Positions 32,600 to 44,200 are shown, counted from the stretch's first letter. The stretch is DNA of 64,000 nucleotides from Heliopora coerulea (GCA_030142905.1 JASJOG010000201.1:124001-188000), one strand, 5' to 3'. Numbers and translations: made by a program. Notes: generated from the letters alone by a model not told the origin.

Positions 32600-32810
32600 G
32601 CATTTACTCATTTCTGTTTAGGAGCAAGGGAGGCATATCACTTCATTAACATATATGGCTACAGAGAATACAAGATATGAAGGATGGTGAAATGAAGTAT
32701 TTGAGACATAAGCCCTGTGGAAAACGTGACGTGAAGAAATTTTTGGAACATGTACAAGAGAATGAAATAAAGGTGAGATACCAGGACACTGATAATTACT
32801 TATTGTGGAT
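32600..32810 (+). repeat. Exon-like repeat family, copy D
   Basis: Best-formed copy: TTTCTGTTTAG, then about 170 bases, then GTGAGA. In one frame the 3' half reads DMKDGEMKYLRHKPCGKRD then VKKFLEHVQENEIK without a stop. The 5' half needs a different frame. The PCGKR..VKKFL pattern recalls the end of BAZ2/SETDB1-type MBD (TAM) domains, but the match is short and may be chance. Confidence 0.45.
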
Positions 32811-33219
32811 GTTTAGAATCGAGTAGTTGAACATATCTATCATGTTTAGTATCAAGCAATGAAATTGTCCTGTTACATTTAGGATATTAGTTATCTGTAT
32901 AATTCTTTTCACATGAATGCATCATATTTTTCAAGCATTTTACTATTATATAATATATAATTATATATCGAGAGAGAGAAATAAACAGATAGACATAAAG
33001 ACATATCGAGAGATCAGTTACGGCTGTTATCAACCTTTTAACTTTTTACCTTATTTATCACTGTCTGCGCAGTATTCTATTCTTATAGATACATACATAG
33101 ATAAAGATATATACATATATATATATAAAGAGTAAGTCTTCCTTCACCAAAGTTAAAGGACATCAACCAACGCCTTATGTACGTGAAGGAATAAAGCTTT
33201 TTAAAAGTTTATATTCGAG
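32811..33219. other. Intergenic, no gene recognised
   Basis: AT-rich; a 72-codon frame at 32917-33135 runs into TA repeats and is not credible. Confidence 0.5.
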
Positions 33220-33316
33220 TTTGTCTATATATATAGATATATATATATATATATATATATAGATATATATATATATATAGATATATATATATATATATAG
33301 ATATATATATATATAT

Positions 33317-33353
<37 letters not shown>

Positions 33354-33370
33354 GATATATATATATATAT

Positions 33371-33407
<37 letters not shown>

Positions 33408-33420
33408 TAGATATATATAG
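33220..33420. repeat. (TA)n/(GATA)n microsatellite
   Basis: About 200 bases of alternating TA broken by regularly spaced G. Long minus-strand open frames of Y/I repeats over it are artefacts. Confidence 0.95.
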
Positions 33421-33979
33421 GTCAACAATATATTCAAAATCCATGTATAATCCTGTGGATATTCAAAATCCATCGCTCACTCTAACTAGTACAACCATAG
33501 CCATTGGTAACACTGCCTTGTCAATACTCTTATTTCCATTACACCATCTCTGTCCCTTTGTAACACTACAGTCTGCCTTACCCAGTTTCAACACCACCCA
33601 ACTATTAATATGTTTGTGGGTTTATAATTCCACACCTGCTATTTCAAGAGGGTTGAGGTCGCGTGATTTATTTGTGCAAGAGGGGTTTTATGGCATGCGC
33701 TAAACTAGGATGCTTCAATAAACATAGAAGAGTCTTGCACTGAATTCTGGTTGAAATTCAGTCGTAACAGAGTGATCGCAAGTGATACGTCGGGGAACAG
33801 AGAATAGACGTCTTGTTTGGCATCAATATCGCGCTGCTGCAGTTAGGCTGAAACTCGCCAATACCAAGTTAAAACGTGTCTCGGCTACCGAACTAACACG
33901 CCTTATATCACCAGACCCAAATGGTTTCATGGCTCACCATAGTTCAGATAGAGAGTATACCATTATCCTGATAATTAAT
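33421..33979. other. Intergenic, possible 5' remnant of a Penelope-like element
   Basis: Contains an 86-codon frame (33443-33703) and a 68-codon frame (33782-33988), neither recognised. It directly precedes the GIY-YIG relic and may be decayed sequence of the same element. Confidence 0.3.
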
Positions 33980-34440
33980 CACAAGTGAGGAGCCAGGTGG
34001 AAATCTTAATCTTAAGACAAATATTAATGCCAAGCATAAAACACGGAACAAACCCATTGAATAAGATAAAGTATCAATGTAGCAAGTGTCAATGCTGTAG
34101 CACATTATATGTGGGCCAAACAGCTCGCCATTTGCATACACGAGTCTCAGATCATTTGGGAGTCTCTGCCCTTTCTGGTGAAAAACATGCTACTTCTACC
34201 CCATCCAGTATTTAAGCACATCTTTCCGAAACTGGCCAAACTGTATCTCTTGACGACTTAGAATTCTTTTCCCTTGTTCTTCTCCTTCCGAACTTCTTGT
34301 AAGAGAAAGCCTCTTAATTTCCAAAATTAAACCCTCTTTGAATGGCAATCCCAGCTCCATTGCTTTGTTTTTGTTCTGAATTTTCTCTTCTTTAACTCCA
34401 CTATTACATAGCTTGTAATTTAATACTTTCATTTATTTAT
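33980..34440 (+). pseudogene. Penelope-like retroelement relic, GIY-YIG endonuclease end
   Basis: The frame 33985-34215 carries YQCSKCQCCSTLYVGQTARH, a Cys-rich lead into a GIY-YIG nuclease in which Y..LYVGQT replaces the canonical motif, then RVSDHLGVSAL. After a stop and a frame change, LEFFSLV and ESLLISKIKPSLNG continue the usual C-terminal segment. The RT part is absent. Penelope-like elements combine RT with this nuclease; this piece is inactive. Confidence 0.75.
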
Positions 34441-34573
34441 ATATATTCGCTGTTTTTGACACAAGGAAGAGGAGTTGATGCCGAAAACCTTCTGTCTCTG
34501 AGGAGGGAATTTCAAAGAATATGCAGTAAATATTTTTACAAATAAATTAGATTTAAATAAAAAAGTGTAAAGG

Positions 34574-34649
34574 GTGCTGTCATCAAACCAAGAAGGTTTG
34601 CTGACAGCACGCTGTACTGCGGCAAGCGATAAAGGCTTGCTGGCAGTAC
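34574..34649. other. Two adjacent hairpins
   Basis: Hairpin 1 (34574-34610) pairs GTGCTGTCATCAAACC with an arm ending CTGACAGCAC around a 5-base loop, with one mismatch. Hairpin 2 (34614-34649) pairs GTACTGCGGCAAGC with GCTTGCTGGCAGTAC around a 7-base loop, with a small bulge. They are separated by three bases and lie at the start of a GC-richer island running to about 34840. Confidence 0.75.
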
Positions 34650-34859
34650 ATATGTCCTGCCTGTTCTTCTGCGCGCTTTGCTATAACACGGCACGCTCGC
34701 CTTCGCCTTCGAAGGTATCAGACGCGCTCCCTAGATCACCCGCGTCCCACTAAGCTTGACCCTAAGTGCCCTGGCCATAAGCGCGATAAACAAGAGGAAT
34801 CACAATCGCCAGACAGATGCGTTATACACAAACTGGCGTGGAACGGAAAATAGGTACGT

Positions 34860-34930
34860 GGTGTACTGTTATATATAGATAAATATAGATATACGTCAAT
34901 ATACATGTAGATATATTCAAATATATGCAG

Positions 34931-34961
<31 letters not shown>

Positions 34962-34965
34962 TCAT
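34860..34965. repeat. (TA)n-rich microsatellite
   Basis: ATAGATA/TATA repeats interrupted by short unique bases. Confidence 0.8.
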
Positions 34966-35274
34966 TAAAAATTCAGGAGGAAAAAACAAAAGAAAATCAT
35001 AAGCGTATCGGATCTATATATGTGATAACGACACATGTGCTTTTACATGTGAAGAAGTTCAATTTTTTCGGTTTACTGATGATAAATTTCCAAACTTTCT
35101 TCGTGAATTAGCGTATCAGGAGGTTCATTTTAGAAGACATTTAAAAAACTCGCAGTTTGTGCTCTATCGGGTCTAAAACACTCGGCTATCGCCTCGTTTT
35201 TTAAATCCCGATAAAGCACTCCTGCTCGGTTTTTAAATATTACATAGAGAAATATTGATATAATAGATTTATAT

Positions 35275-35353
35275 GTAGATAGCGGATATATATATACATT
35301 GATATATATATATACATTGATATATATATATATATAATGATACACATATATTG

Positions 35354-35389
<36 letters not shown>

Positions 35390-35594
35390 CAATATCAGTA
35401 TATATATAGATATATAGATATATATATATATAGATATATATATAGATATATATATATATAGATATATATATATATATAGATATATATATATAGATATATA
35501 TATATAGATATATATATATATATATAGATATATATATATAGATATATATATATATATAGATATATATATAGATATATAAATATAGATATATATA

Positions 35595-35625
<31 letters not shown>

Positions 35626-35775
35626 ATATATAGATATATATATATATATATATAGATAGATAGATAGATAGATATATATATATAGATAGATATAAAGATA
35701 TATATATATATATAGATATATATATAGATATATATATAGATATATATATAGATATATATATAGATAGATACATAG

Positions 35776-35807
<32 letters not shown>

Positions 35808-35810
35808 CTA
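35275..35810. repeat. Long (TATAGA)n/(TA)n microsatellite
   Basis: More than 500 bases of TATATAGA variants. Three overlapping minus-strand frames of 139-221 codons composed almost only of Y and I come from the repeat. Confidence 0.95.
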
Positions 35811-35850
35811 ACCGGTATATATCTATATAGATATATAGATATATACCGGT
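35811..35850. repeat. 40-base palindrome ACCGGT...ACCGGT
   Basis: Arms of 20 bases starting with ACCGGTATATATCTATAT, with one mismatch and no spacer, at the edge of the microsatellite. Confidence 0.8.
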
Positions 35851-36395
35851 ATGTGTGTATGTATATATGGATGTATACATTTTTCGATTTTAGATTGATA
35901 GAATGCTAGCTAGGCAGGCAGGCAGGTACATAGGTAGGTGTACGCATACACGTGTTTGTGTGTTCACGTAAAACAATGCACATATTTTTGGGGAAGGGAC
36001 GAACAGGTTGTGTACCGTAAAAGCCCAAGTGTGCTAGGAGTAGTCCCAGGGAAGTTGATACCTTCATGTGGTTCCCCCCGTTCTTTACTAAACTTGACTA
36101 CCAAAAAGCGGATTGGTGGCGCTATAACCACCCCCAGGGGTGGGTCAAATGGCAGAGGTATAAATGGCAAACTTGGTAGATAACTGCGCAACATCTGTGT
36201 GTTCGTCTCCGTAGGGGAGGACGGCCTTTCCTCATTTTCAAGCTGGATGACTCGGCAGTCACCTTAAGTGTCTGACTTGACTTCACCGTCTTTGCTGCCA
36301 TGTAGATTGACGTCGGGAACGTGATGTTGTGTTTTGTTGCTTTTTGTTGGGTTTTTTTTAATTATCTCCTCTTGTATCGAATAAAACTTACGGTC
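35851..36395. other. Spacer, no gene recognised
   Basis: Overlapping 81- and 76-codon frames at 35938-36194 on opposite strands show no domain. GGCA/GGTA short tandem repeats occur near 35912-35940. Confidence 0.5.
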
Positions 36396-36399
36396 ATGT

Positions 36400-39160
36400 A
36401 AATAGATTACAACTGACTTTAAGCCCAACTTGTAAAATGTCACCATATTGTAAAAGGGATTTACCCATGGTTTTTGATCAGGTTTATTTTTGAGCAATCT
36501 CAAACATTCGAGATAAGCTGAAATTATAAAAGTTTAGCCCAAGTAATTTAATTTTGTGCTTGTTCCAGTCATTCTAAGCCAAACTTTTATGGAGTTTCCT
36601 TAGTCGAATATTTCACTAAAGAGTAAAGGATTTTCGATTTTTGACGGGTTTTGGAGCAATCTCAAAATTTCGAAATCACGGAAAAAAATAGGGAAGATTC
36701 GCCAGGAAAAAAAAATAAGGTCTTGCACTAATTCTAGCCATTTTAAGCTGAAATTTTCTTCAGTTACCATCGTCGAAAACTCTCACTTAAAATTAGAGTG
36801 TAAGCAGTCTACTTTTTACTCGACCAATCTCAAACTTGCGAGATAACCAGAAAACAAGGCTTCGATATCTGCTTACGTTTTCCACTAATTTCAGATATTT
36901 TAGGACGCAATTCAGCTGAAATTTGAAGGTCGAAAATTTCACTAAAAAGTAAACGGGTAAACTCAGTTTTTGACCATTTTTCAACTGATTTCAAACTATC
37001 GAATTAGCCTAAAAACAAAAACACTTGGACCATATGCTGACGTTCTGCACTGATTGGACTCCTTTTAGGACAAAATTGAGCAGAAATATGAAGGTCGAAA
37101 TTTCGCCGAAGAGTTACAGGGGTTAACCCATGATTTTTGACGATTTTTCGACTAACTTTAAACTATCGAAATAACATGAAAACACGAAAGTTTCGACCAT
37201 ATACTTAGGTTTCGCACTGATTTCAGTTATTTTGGGACAAAATCTAGCCTACTTCTCGAAGTCGAAAAGTTCACCGAAAAGAAAAGGGATTAAACCATAG
37301 TTTAAGACGATTTTTTCACCAATTTCAAACGATCAAACTAACCTCAAAAGAACGTTTGGATCATATTCTTACGTTTTCCACTCATTCGAGACATTTTAGG
37401 TAAAAATTGAGCCTAAATTTGATGGTCGAAAACTTCACCAAAAAGAAAAGAGGTTAACCCAAGGTTTTTGACGATTTTTCCACTAATTTGAAACTATCGA
37501 AAAAAGTCCAAAATATGAAAGTTTCGTCCGAATAACAGTTTTTCTCTTATTTGAGGAACTTTGTACTAATATTTCAGATCCTTTTTGAGGTCGAATAATT
37601 ACACCAAAAAGTAAAGGGGTTAACCCATGGTTTTTGACGATTTTTCGACTAACTTCAAACTTGCGAAATAAGTCCAAAATATGAAAGTTTCGACCGAATA
37701 ACAGTTCTGCCCTTATTTGAGGGACTTTACACTAATATTTGAGATCATTTTTGAGATCTAAAAATTTCACCAAAAAGTAAAGGGGTTAACTCATGGTTTT
37801 TGACGATTTTTCCACCAATTTCAAACTTGCGAAATAAGCCAAAATTATGAAAGTTTCAGCCGAATAACGTTTTGTGATCACTTGAGGGACTTTACACTTA
37901 TATTTGAGATCATTTTTGAGGTCGAAAAATATCACCAGAAAGTAAAGTGGTTAACCCATCGTTTTTGACGATTTTTTAACTAATTTCAAACTTTTGAAAT
38001 AAGACCAAAATATGAAAGTTTCGACCAAATAACATAGTTTTGAACTTATATGAGGGACTTTACACTAATATTTGAGATCATTTTTGAGGTCGAAAAATTT
38101 AACCAAAAACTAAATGGGTTAACCCATGGATTTTGACGATTTTTCCACCAATTTCAAATGTTCGGAAAAAGCCATACATATGAATGTTTCGACCGAATAA
38201 GATAATTTTGCCCTTATTTTATGGACTTTATACTAATATTAGATCATTTTTGGGGTCGAAAAATTTCACCAAAAAGTAAAGGGGTTAACTCAAGGTTTTT
38301 GACAATTTTTCCACCAATTTCAAACTTGCGAAATAAGCCGAAATTATGAAAGTTTCGGCCAAACAACGTAGTTTTGTCCTCATTTGTGGGACTCTGCAAT
38401 AATATTTGAGATCATTTTTGAGATTGAAAAATATAACCAGGAAACAAAGGGGTTAACCCATGGTTTCTGACGATTTTTCGACCAATTTCAAACTTTCGAA
38501 ATAAGCCCAAAATATGAAAGTTCCGACCGAATAACACAGTTTTGCCCTTATTTCAGAGACTTTACACTGCTATTTGAGGTCGAAAAATTTCAGCAAAAGG
38601 TAAAGGTGCTACCCATGGTTTTCGACGAATATTCGACATATTTCAAAATTTCGAAATAAGGGCAAAATATGAAAGTTTCGGCCGAATAACCTAATTTTGT
38701 CCTCATTTGATGGACTTCACACTAATATTTGAGATCATTTTTGAGGTCGAAAAATTTATCCTAAAGGTCAAGGGTTTAACCCAAGGTTTTTGAAGATTTT
38801 TCCACCAATTTCAAACTTTCGAAAAAAGCCCAATATATGAAAGTTTCGGGGAATAACATAGTTTTGCCCTTATTTGAGGGACTTTACACTAATATTTGAG
38901 ATCATTTTTGTGGTCGAAAAATGTCACCAAAAAGTAAAGGGGTTAATGCATAGTTTTTTCGATTTTTCGACCAATTTCAAATTCTCGAAGAAAGCCCAAA
39001 CTATGCAAGTTTCGGCCGAATAACATAGTTTTGCCCTTATTTGGGGGACATTACACTAATATTTGAAATCATTTTTGAGGTCGAAAACTTTCACCAAAAA
39101 GTAAAGTGGTTAAAGGTTAACACCTTTGGTTTTCGACGATTTTCTGACTACTACTACTAC

Positions 39161-39200
<40 letters not shown>

Positions 39201-39530
39201 TAATCTTATTTACAAATACTGTAGTCCTTCAGTCTATTTACAAAATTCTTACGGTGTGCACTGATTGGAGTCATTTTAGGAGAAAATTCTAGCTAAATTT
39301 GAAATTACAAAATTTCACCAAAAAGTAAAGGGGATAAGCCATGGTTTTTCGCCACTTTTCCACTAATTTGAAATTATCCAAATAACCTCTAAGCAAAAAG
39401 GTTTCGACCATATAGTTACGTTTTCCACTGATTTCAGATATCTTAGGACTCAATTGAGCTGCAATTTTAAGGTAAAAAATTTCACCGAAAAGTAAAGGGG
39501 TTAACCCATTGTTTTTGAAGATTTGCCTAA
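36400..39530. repeat. Satellite array, about 167-base monomer
   Basis: A GGTTTTTGACGATTTTT-type landmark recurs at about 36469, 36636, 36811, 36965, 37132, 37300, 37461, 37629, 37796, 37961, 38129, 38295, 38463, 38618, 38786, 38953, 39129, 39342 and 39510. Spacing is mostly 161-169. Each monomer also has a GTTAACCCATGG box, CAAACTT.CGAAATAAG, ATGAAAGTTTCG and CACCAAAAAGTAAAGG. Central units (37.6-38.9 kb) are most alike, outer ones decayed. Open frames here are fragments without family resemblance. Confidence 0.92.
39149..39200. repeat. (TAT)n microsatellite within the satellite
   Basis: CTA repeats grading into TAT repeats replace part of one monomer, accounting for the single long spacing (213) in the array. 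The polytyrosine frame over it is an artefact. Confidence 0.9.
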
Positions 39531-39584
39531 TCGCAATTGGGGAAACAAGGCCAGAATCTCCCAAGTTTTACTGTTTGTTGATCA

Positions 39585-39870
39585 TTCCGATCGTTTGGCA
39601 CTCGATTTGCAGCAGATATCCACACTTGAAAATTCGTCCCAATAGCAGAGGGGACCACATGAGCGATGTGGTCCAACCTTTGCAAAACGAGGTTTTGGCA
39701 GCTCTTCGAAACTTCAATGATCTGGTCAGCCAAGGCCAAAGGCTCCTAAATCTTTCTGTTTGGCGTTGATTCCGATCGTTTGGCGCTCGATTGGCAGGAG
39801 ATATCCACACTTGAAAATTCGGCCCAGCAGCAAAGGCTGGACCACGTGGCTCATGTGGTCCCTCTTTGGA
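39585..39870. repeat. Two-copy tandem repeat, about 184-base period
   Basis: TTCCGATCGTTTGGC(A/G)CTCGATT, GATATCCACACTTGAAAATT and GTGGTCC occur at 39586-39680 and again at 39769-39862. It adjoins the satellite but is unrelated to its monomer. Confidence 0.85.
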
Positions 39871-39929
39871 AAACGAGATACAACTCACAAGCGTTGTGCC
39901 TGTCAGTGATGTTAACTTTAGCTGCACGT

Positions 39930-41080
39930 TTCATCCAGCATTGAGCACCTAGACATCGGTTCTTTCCGCCAACTTGACCACCGTATAGTAATATTTCCTA
40001 TTGTGTGTGTTTGTGCTGAAAAATTTAAAGCACAAGTCCAACTTGCCTTGACACCCCCAATCGTCGGTTTTATTTGCAAAAACCCTGATCCCACTGGGCT
40101 TGCCAGACTTCATGAAAGAAGTCACTGATAAACATAAGAGTAGAAGATGACAAAAACAATAGACTACTTTATCCACTGCTGTGTCGTGTTTTTCAACAAA
40201 CCAAACGCCCGACAGTTATTAGAGAACGACGAAAGAGACATTGTGAACAAAATGTGATGGATATCAAACATCCATTTGGACCAACTGACGGAGAAATCGT
40301 TTAGTTAGGTGAGAAAATGTTATCGATATGAAAACTATTCCGTGTAAAAAATTTTCGAATGCCATAAGTAAGTTTTCACTGACGGCCTGCTAGCTGTGGT
40401 TGTAAAATATCTAAGTTTCTACATTGTCATGGTGGTACTTAACATTCCAAGCTATTTCTTGGGTTAGTGCAATGGCCAAGTGTATGATTGCGTAGCGCTC
40501 ATAAAAAGAAGTGGACGAGCTAACATGGTGATGACCAGACTCCATTACTCGTCCAAGAGATGAGTTCTTATTCATAATCGTGATTCAAACAAGCGGAACG
40601 TTGCGAGATTTGAGTAAAGCGCAAAAAGACATTGGCCGCTAGGCGAGTGATTTTCACTTTTCGAAAGTCAAGCAATATCCCAAGTGTTTGGATCACAGTG
40701 GCCAAACAAGGGAATCCATTTGGTACTTCTTTTATAAAATAACGACAGATGAAAATCAGTTAACTTAATAAACACAATAATGAAGTAAGCAATTCTCTCG
40801 AAAATCATCAACTACTCACCAATCAGAGCCAAGCTTATGAAGATCGAACCCTGGTCAACAAAGCGAAGCCACTTCAACGCGGTGAGGAAGAGGAAAATCA
40901 TGTGTGTTTTTTTAAAGCTATTTGAAAGTCAACTAACGTACCAAGTGTTGGAATCACAGAGTTCAAACACACAAAAACCGTTACGTGTTTCTTTCATGAA
41001 ATAATAAGGCGAAACGTACAAAACAAGCTTCAGTACACTTTTGGCGGTAAATTTTCCGTGTTTGGAGGCGAACGAGTCAC
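39930..41080. other. Intergenic, no gene recognised
   Basis: No frame above 75 codons and no recognisable repeat termini. Confidence 0.5.
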
Positions 41081-41084
41081 GTTA

Positions 41085-41352
41085 TTTTATAAAACCCTAT
41101 CAGCTAGCTCAACTGTTCTCCCTAGAGGTCCAGTAAGGACCACCCCTCATGGATCCAGTGTTACTACAGGAGGAAACCGGAGTACCCAGAGAAAACCTGC
41201 TATGTTTGGTAGAGTCAAAATGGACTACACTCTTCCAACATGTGAACAAGGTAACTTTAATCAGATAACTGCACGGAGCTGGAAGGGAACTCTAGTGAAA
41301 GTGGTGAGACACATGCGAACTACCACAGTGCCTCCACCAACCCATGTTGTAC
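41085..41352 (-). mobile_element. SINE-like element, copy 1 (minus)
   Basis: Reverse-complement relative of 48257-48525. Shared blocks include GTGCAGTTATCTGATTAAAG, GGGTACTCCGGTTTCCTC and AACACTGGATCCATGAGGG. Its B box has decayed. A 103-codon plus-strand frame across it is spurious. Confidence 0.8.
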
Positions 41353-41930
41353 CTTTAGGTAACAATTAACTCCCCAATACCAAACATCTTCCACCGACAA
41401 TGCCCCACCTCTAGTGCTTACCTGCCGATAACTCTTCAACTAAGTGGGCAGTTACATCGTCGCATCTCTACGATTCCTCGCGACACAGTTATCGGCGAAG
41501 TAAACCACACATTAAATAGCTGGCCATTGCATTTATTGTCAGACCAAACAAAATCATATTACACAGTAGTGCTTATGCTAAAACCTTAGTTCTAAATCAC
41601 GAGTTAAAATCAGTGCCATTATAATACGAAGTTCCCTGAACTGATTTTTCGTCGTTGGGTAAAATTGATTCTGAGTACAGTGCAATAACTTACGAGGTAC
41701 ATAAAATTTAAGAAAAAGACAAAGACCTTGGTGAAGGTGACATTGCTGGAGACGACTACATTCGTCGATAGGTGCCAAGATGACTTCGCCAGTTGGGACA
41801 GTGGTGAGTGACATCTTTGCAACCATCCAATCAGAATGGAGTGAGGTAGCAAGGCAAGCACCTGGGGAAAGAGTAAGACCATGCGTTTGTTAAGGCGGTA
41901 TTGAAGCCCTGGCAAACCATCCAACTTTAA
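41353..41930. other. No certain gene
   Basis: Two overlapping minus-strand frames (82 and 108 codons, 41578-41945) show no domain I recognise. Confidence 0.45.
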
Positions 41931-42032
41931 ACAGAAATTCTTCATGAAAATCTGACATTGCCGAAGTCAACTGAAAAATGTTCATTTTTCAGTTGACTTT
42001 GGCAGTGTCAGATTTTCATGAAGAATTTCTGT
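41931..42032. repeat. Near-perfect hairpin, 50-base arms, of SINE tail sequence
   Basis: Arms 41931-41980 and 41983-42032 are inverted copies with two mismatches and a 2-base spacer. The arm sequence (CTGACATTGCCGAAGTCAAC, inverted) is the 3' tail of the SINE at 42150-42312. It is therefore two SINE tails joined head to head. Confidence 0.92.
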
Positions 42033-42149
42033 TCATGTATATCTCTCAGTATGATCCTGAAATAGAATTGAAACACTGCACATCCTCTCATGGATAAGCG
42101 TTAAGTTGTTGGGAGAATATCTCGTGCACTTAAGTTGGATAAAAACTCG

Positions 42150-42312
42150 CCTCCGATCCCTGTGGACTCGAGGTCTTAACAGGTAGAGCGACGGACTGGT
42201 ATCTCGAAAGTGCGAGTTCAAATCCCGCTCTAGTCAACTCTTTTCAGTTCACTTCGGCAGTGTCAGATTATCATGAAAAAATTCTGTTCATGTATATCTC
42301 TGTGGATGATTC
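42150..42312 (+). mobile_element. tRNA-derived SINE
   Basis: A-box-like AACAGGTAGAGCGACGG, B box GAGTTCAAATCCCGCTCTAG, then a tail containing TCGGCAGTGTCAGATTATCA and GTTCATGTATATCTCTGTGG. It is preceded by another tail copy (42033-42070), part of a partial tandem arrangement. Confidence 0.75.
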
Positions 42313-42688
42313 TGAAATGATCAAACTTTGTTGGAGAACTTTGTTGCATCCAACATTGTTTAATCGTTTGCCACACTATTTTCATCGATCATCTTTGTTG
42401 GAAAGGATGTTGGATTACGTTTGCTTCCGATCAAAATCTGATCCAACATTTTGATTTCTCCAACAGATGTTGGAGAGTTTGGTCGTTTGTCCAATAAAGT
42501 CGAATTGCTGAAATGGAGGAGCTGGCACCACGCACCAATCAGAGATGACCAATTACATGTGTAGCTTCGTGCTTCAGCATTGGGGAGGTTGACATATATG
42601 TTAAAAATCGTACTAAACAACCCAGTACGGCGAAAGTAATGAAAGTTTGCAAGGATTCCGATAATGAAAACTCGATAGGGGTTCCGAT
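42313..42688. repeat. Dispersed TTGGA/TCCAA-rich repeat
   Basis: TTGTTGGA and TCCAACA motifs recur in both orientations between 42325 and 42500, like a degenerate MITE. No coding content. The rest to 42688 is unremarkable. Confidence 0.35.
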
Positions 42689-43158
42689 AATGAAGTCTCC
42701 GGGCAAGGTTCGTACACTATTGGTTCATCAAAATTCCACGACTTTTCCATGACCATATTTACAAATATTCGTGACCTGGAAAAGCTAGAAACAACAAAAC
42801 GAGCTGAACAGGGGCTCCGTCGAACCACAGGGGTTGGGGGGACCCAGTCTCTGAATTGAAGTGCACGGCCAAGTTATGATAACTTAATGTTACGAGTATC
42901 GTAGATACGATTTTTATGATATTTTTCACGTTCATTGATGGGCCCAAGAAACTTGAAAATGCGAGCGAAGAAAATTGAGATAGAAGTATTCACTGATCCA
43001 GAAGAAATCTAATTTTCCATGACTTTCCATGACCGGCACTAATTTTCCATGACTTTCCACGACCGGCACTAATTTTCCAGGTTTTCCAGGCCTGGATTTT
43101 GAAATTTTGATTTTCCATGACTTTCCAGGTTTTCATGACTCGTGCAAACCTTGCCGTG
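42689..43158. mobile_element. Non-autonomous DNA element with CATGACTTTCCATGACC core
   Basis: Ends GGGCAAGGTTCGTACAC and the inverse CGTGCAAACCTTGCCG form imperfect inverted repeats. AATTTTCCATGACTTTCCA recurs three or four times near 43010-43120 with a spacing of about 33 bases. No target duplication is obvious. Confidence 0.55.
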
Positions 43159-44200
43159 GTAAATTTTATAAAGATAATCGTGAATTTTCAGCTATTTTAT
43201 TGCCATAAAACATCCCCGCTCTATTCGTTTCTTTATCCAGTCTTGCGTCCTTTTTGTTAGGGGCTGATCATATGGAGCGAGCCAGCCCCGGTTAACCACT
43301 CGGTTAATCGATCTAGATTAAACTGCTCGCAAACCCAGCAAGATATCTCCACTTTTATCGATGTGCTTATTTTGTTATCATATACAACCCAAATTTGTAT
43401 TTGTCTCAAGCTAGCCATGGTAAAAGTCTTACTTTTCTCGTCGTTGACATTCCCGCCTTTTCGAGTAATTCATAATGAAGCAACGTCGATGCAACCTCGC
43501 TCCAATTTCCCTGCTCCGACTAGACGTCATCATTTCATTTCGTAACCTCCCTATTTTACGGCTAGGCAGCCAATCAGCGAGTGCTATTTTGCGTACAGAC
43601 CGGATGGCGAGCACAGCCGTATAAAGCTCAGTATAGCAACCATCAACTAGTAAAAAGATTATAAAAATACAAAAATACTTGACCCAATAAAGCAGAGTAT
43701 GGTAGCCATCGACCAAGCAATACATGTATGATAACAGTATTCAAAACAATGACCATTGACCATTCCAAGCCGACATAGCTATGAAGTAAAAACATTATTT
43801 ATGAGTGATAAAGTTTTTATGGTCATTTGGCTGATATATATATAAAGAAAAACCCAAAAGAGGTTTGGGCAAACAAAACCTTTCTGGGGATAACTGAAAA
43901 GGATCAATGGTTTCCCAAGGGACAACCAAGAAAAAAAATTCACTTCGAGCCCCATACCCGTATGCTCCGAGGAAAAAATAACTTACTACAATAAGATGCC
44001 AGAGTGCAACTTGTGTCTTACGTTTTCCAAAGTTAACCGAATGACAACGTACGGCGTTCCTTCCGCCACAGATTAAGCCAAGGATTGTTCACCACAGCTG
44101 CAAACTAAGGCTCCATTGGGACATTTACAATTTTCCCGCGCAAAATCGGGCCAGTGAACAAAATTTTCACAACTTAAATTGGAATACGAGTATTTATTAT
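43159..44200. other. Intergenic, possible promoter side of the next candidate gene
   Basis: Only frames under 100 codons on either strand, none recognised. Confidence 0.45.

Noticed and set aside
35130..35880. Open frames of 139-221 codons rich in Tyr and Ile
   Set aside because: Produced by the TATAGA/TA microsatellite; all three minus frames are open for the same reason.
39041..39292. Frame with a polytyrosine run
   Set aside because: Comes from the TAT microsatellite inside the satellite.
36400..39530. Could the regularly spaced array be a CRISPR?
   Set aside because: The 167-base units are tandem without unique spacers, and the genome is eukaryotic.
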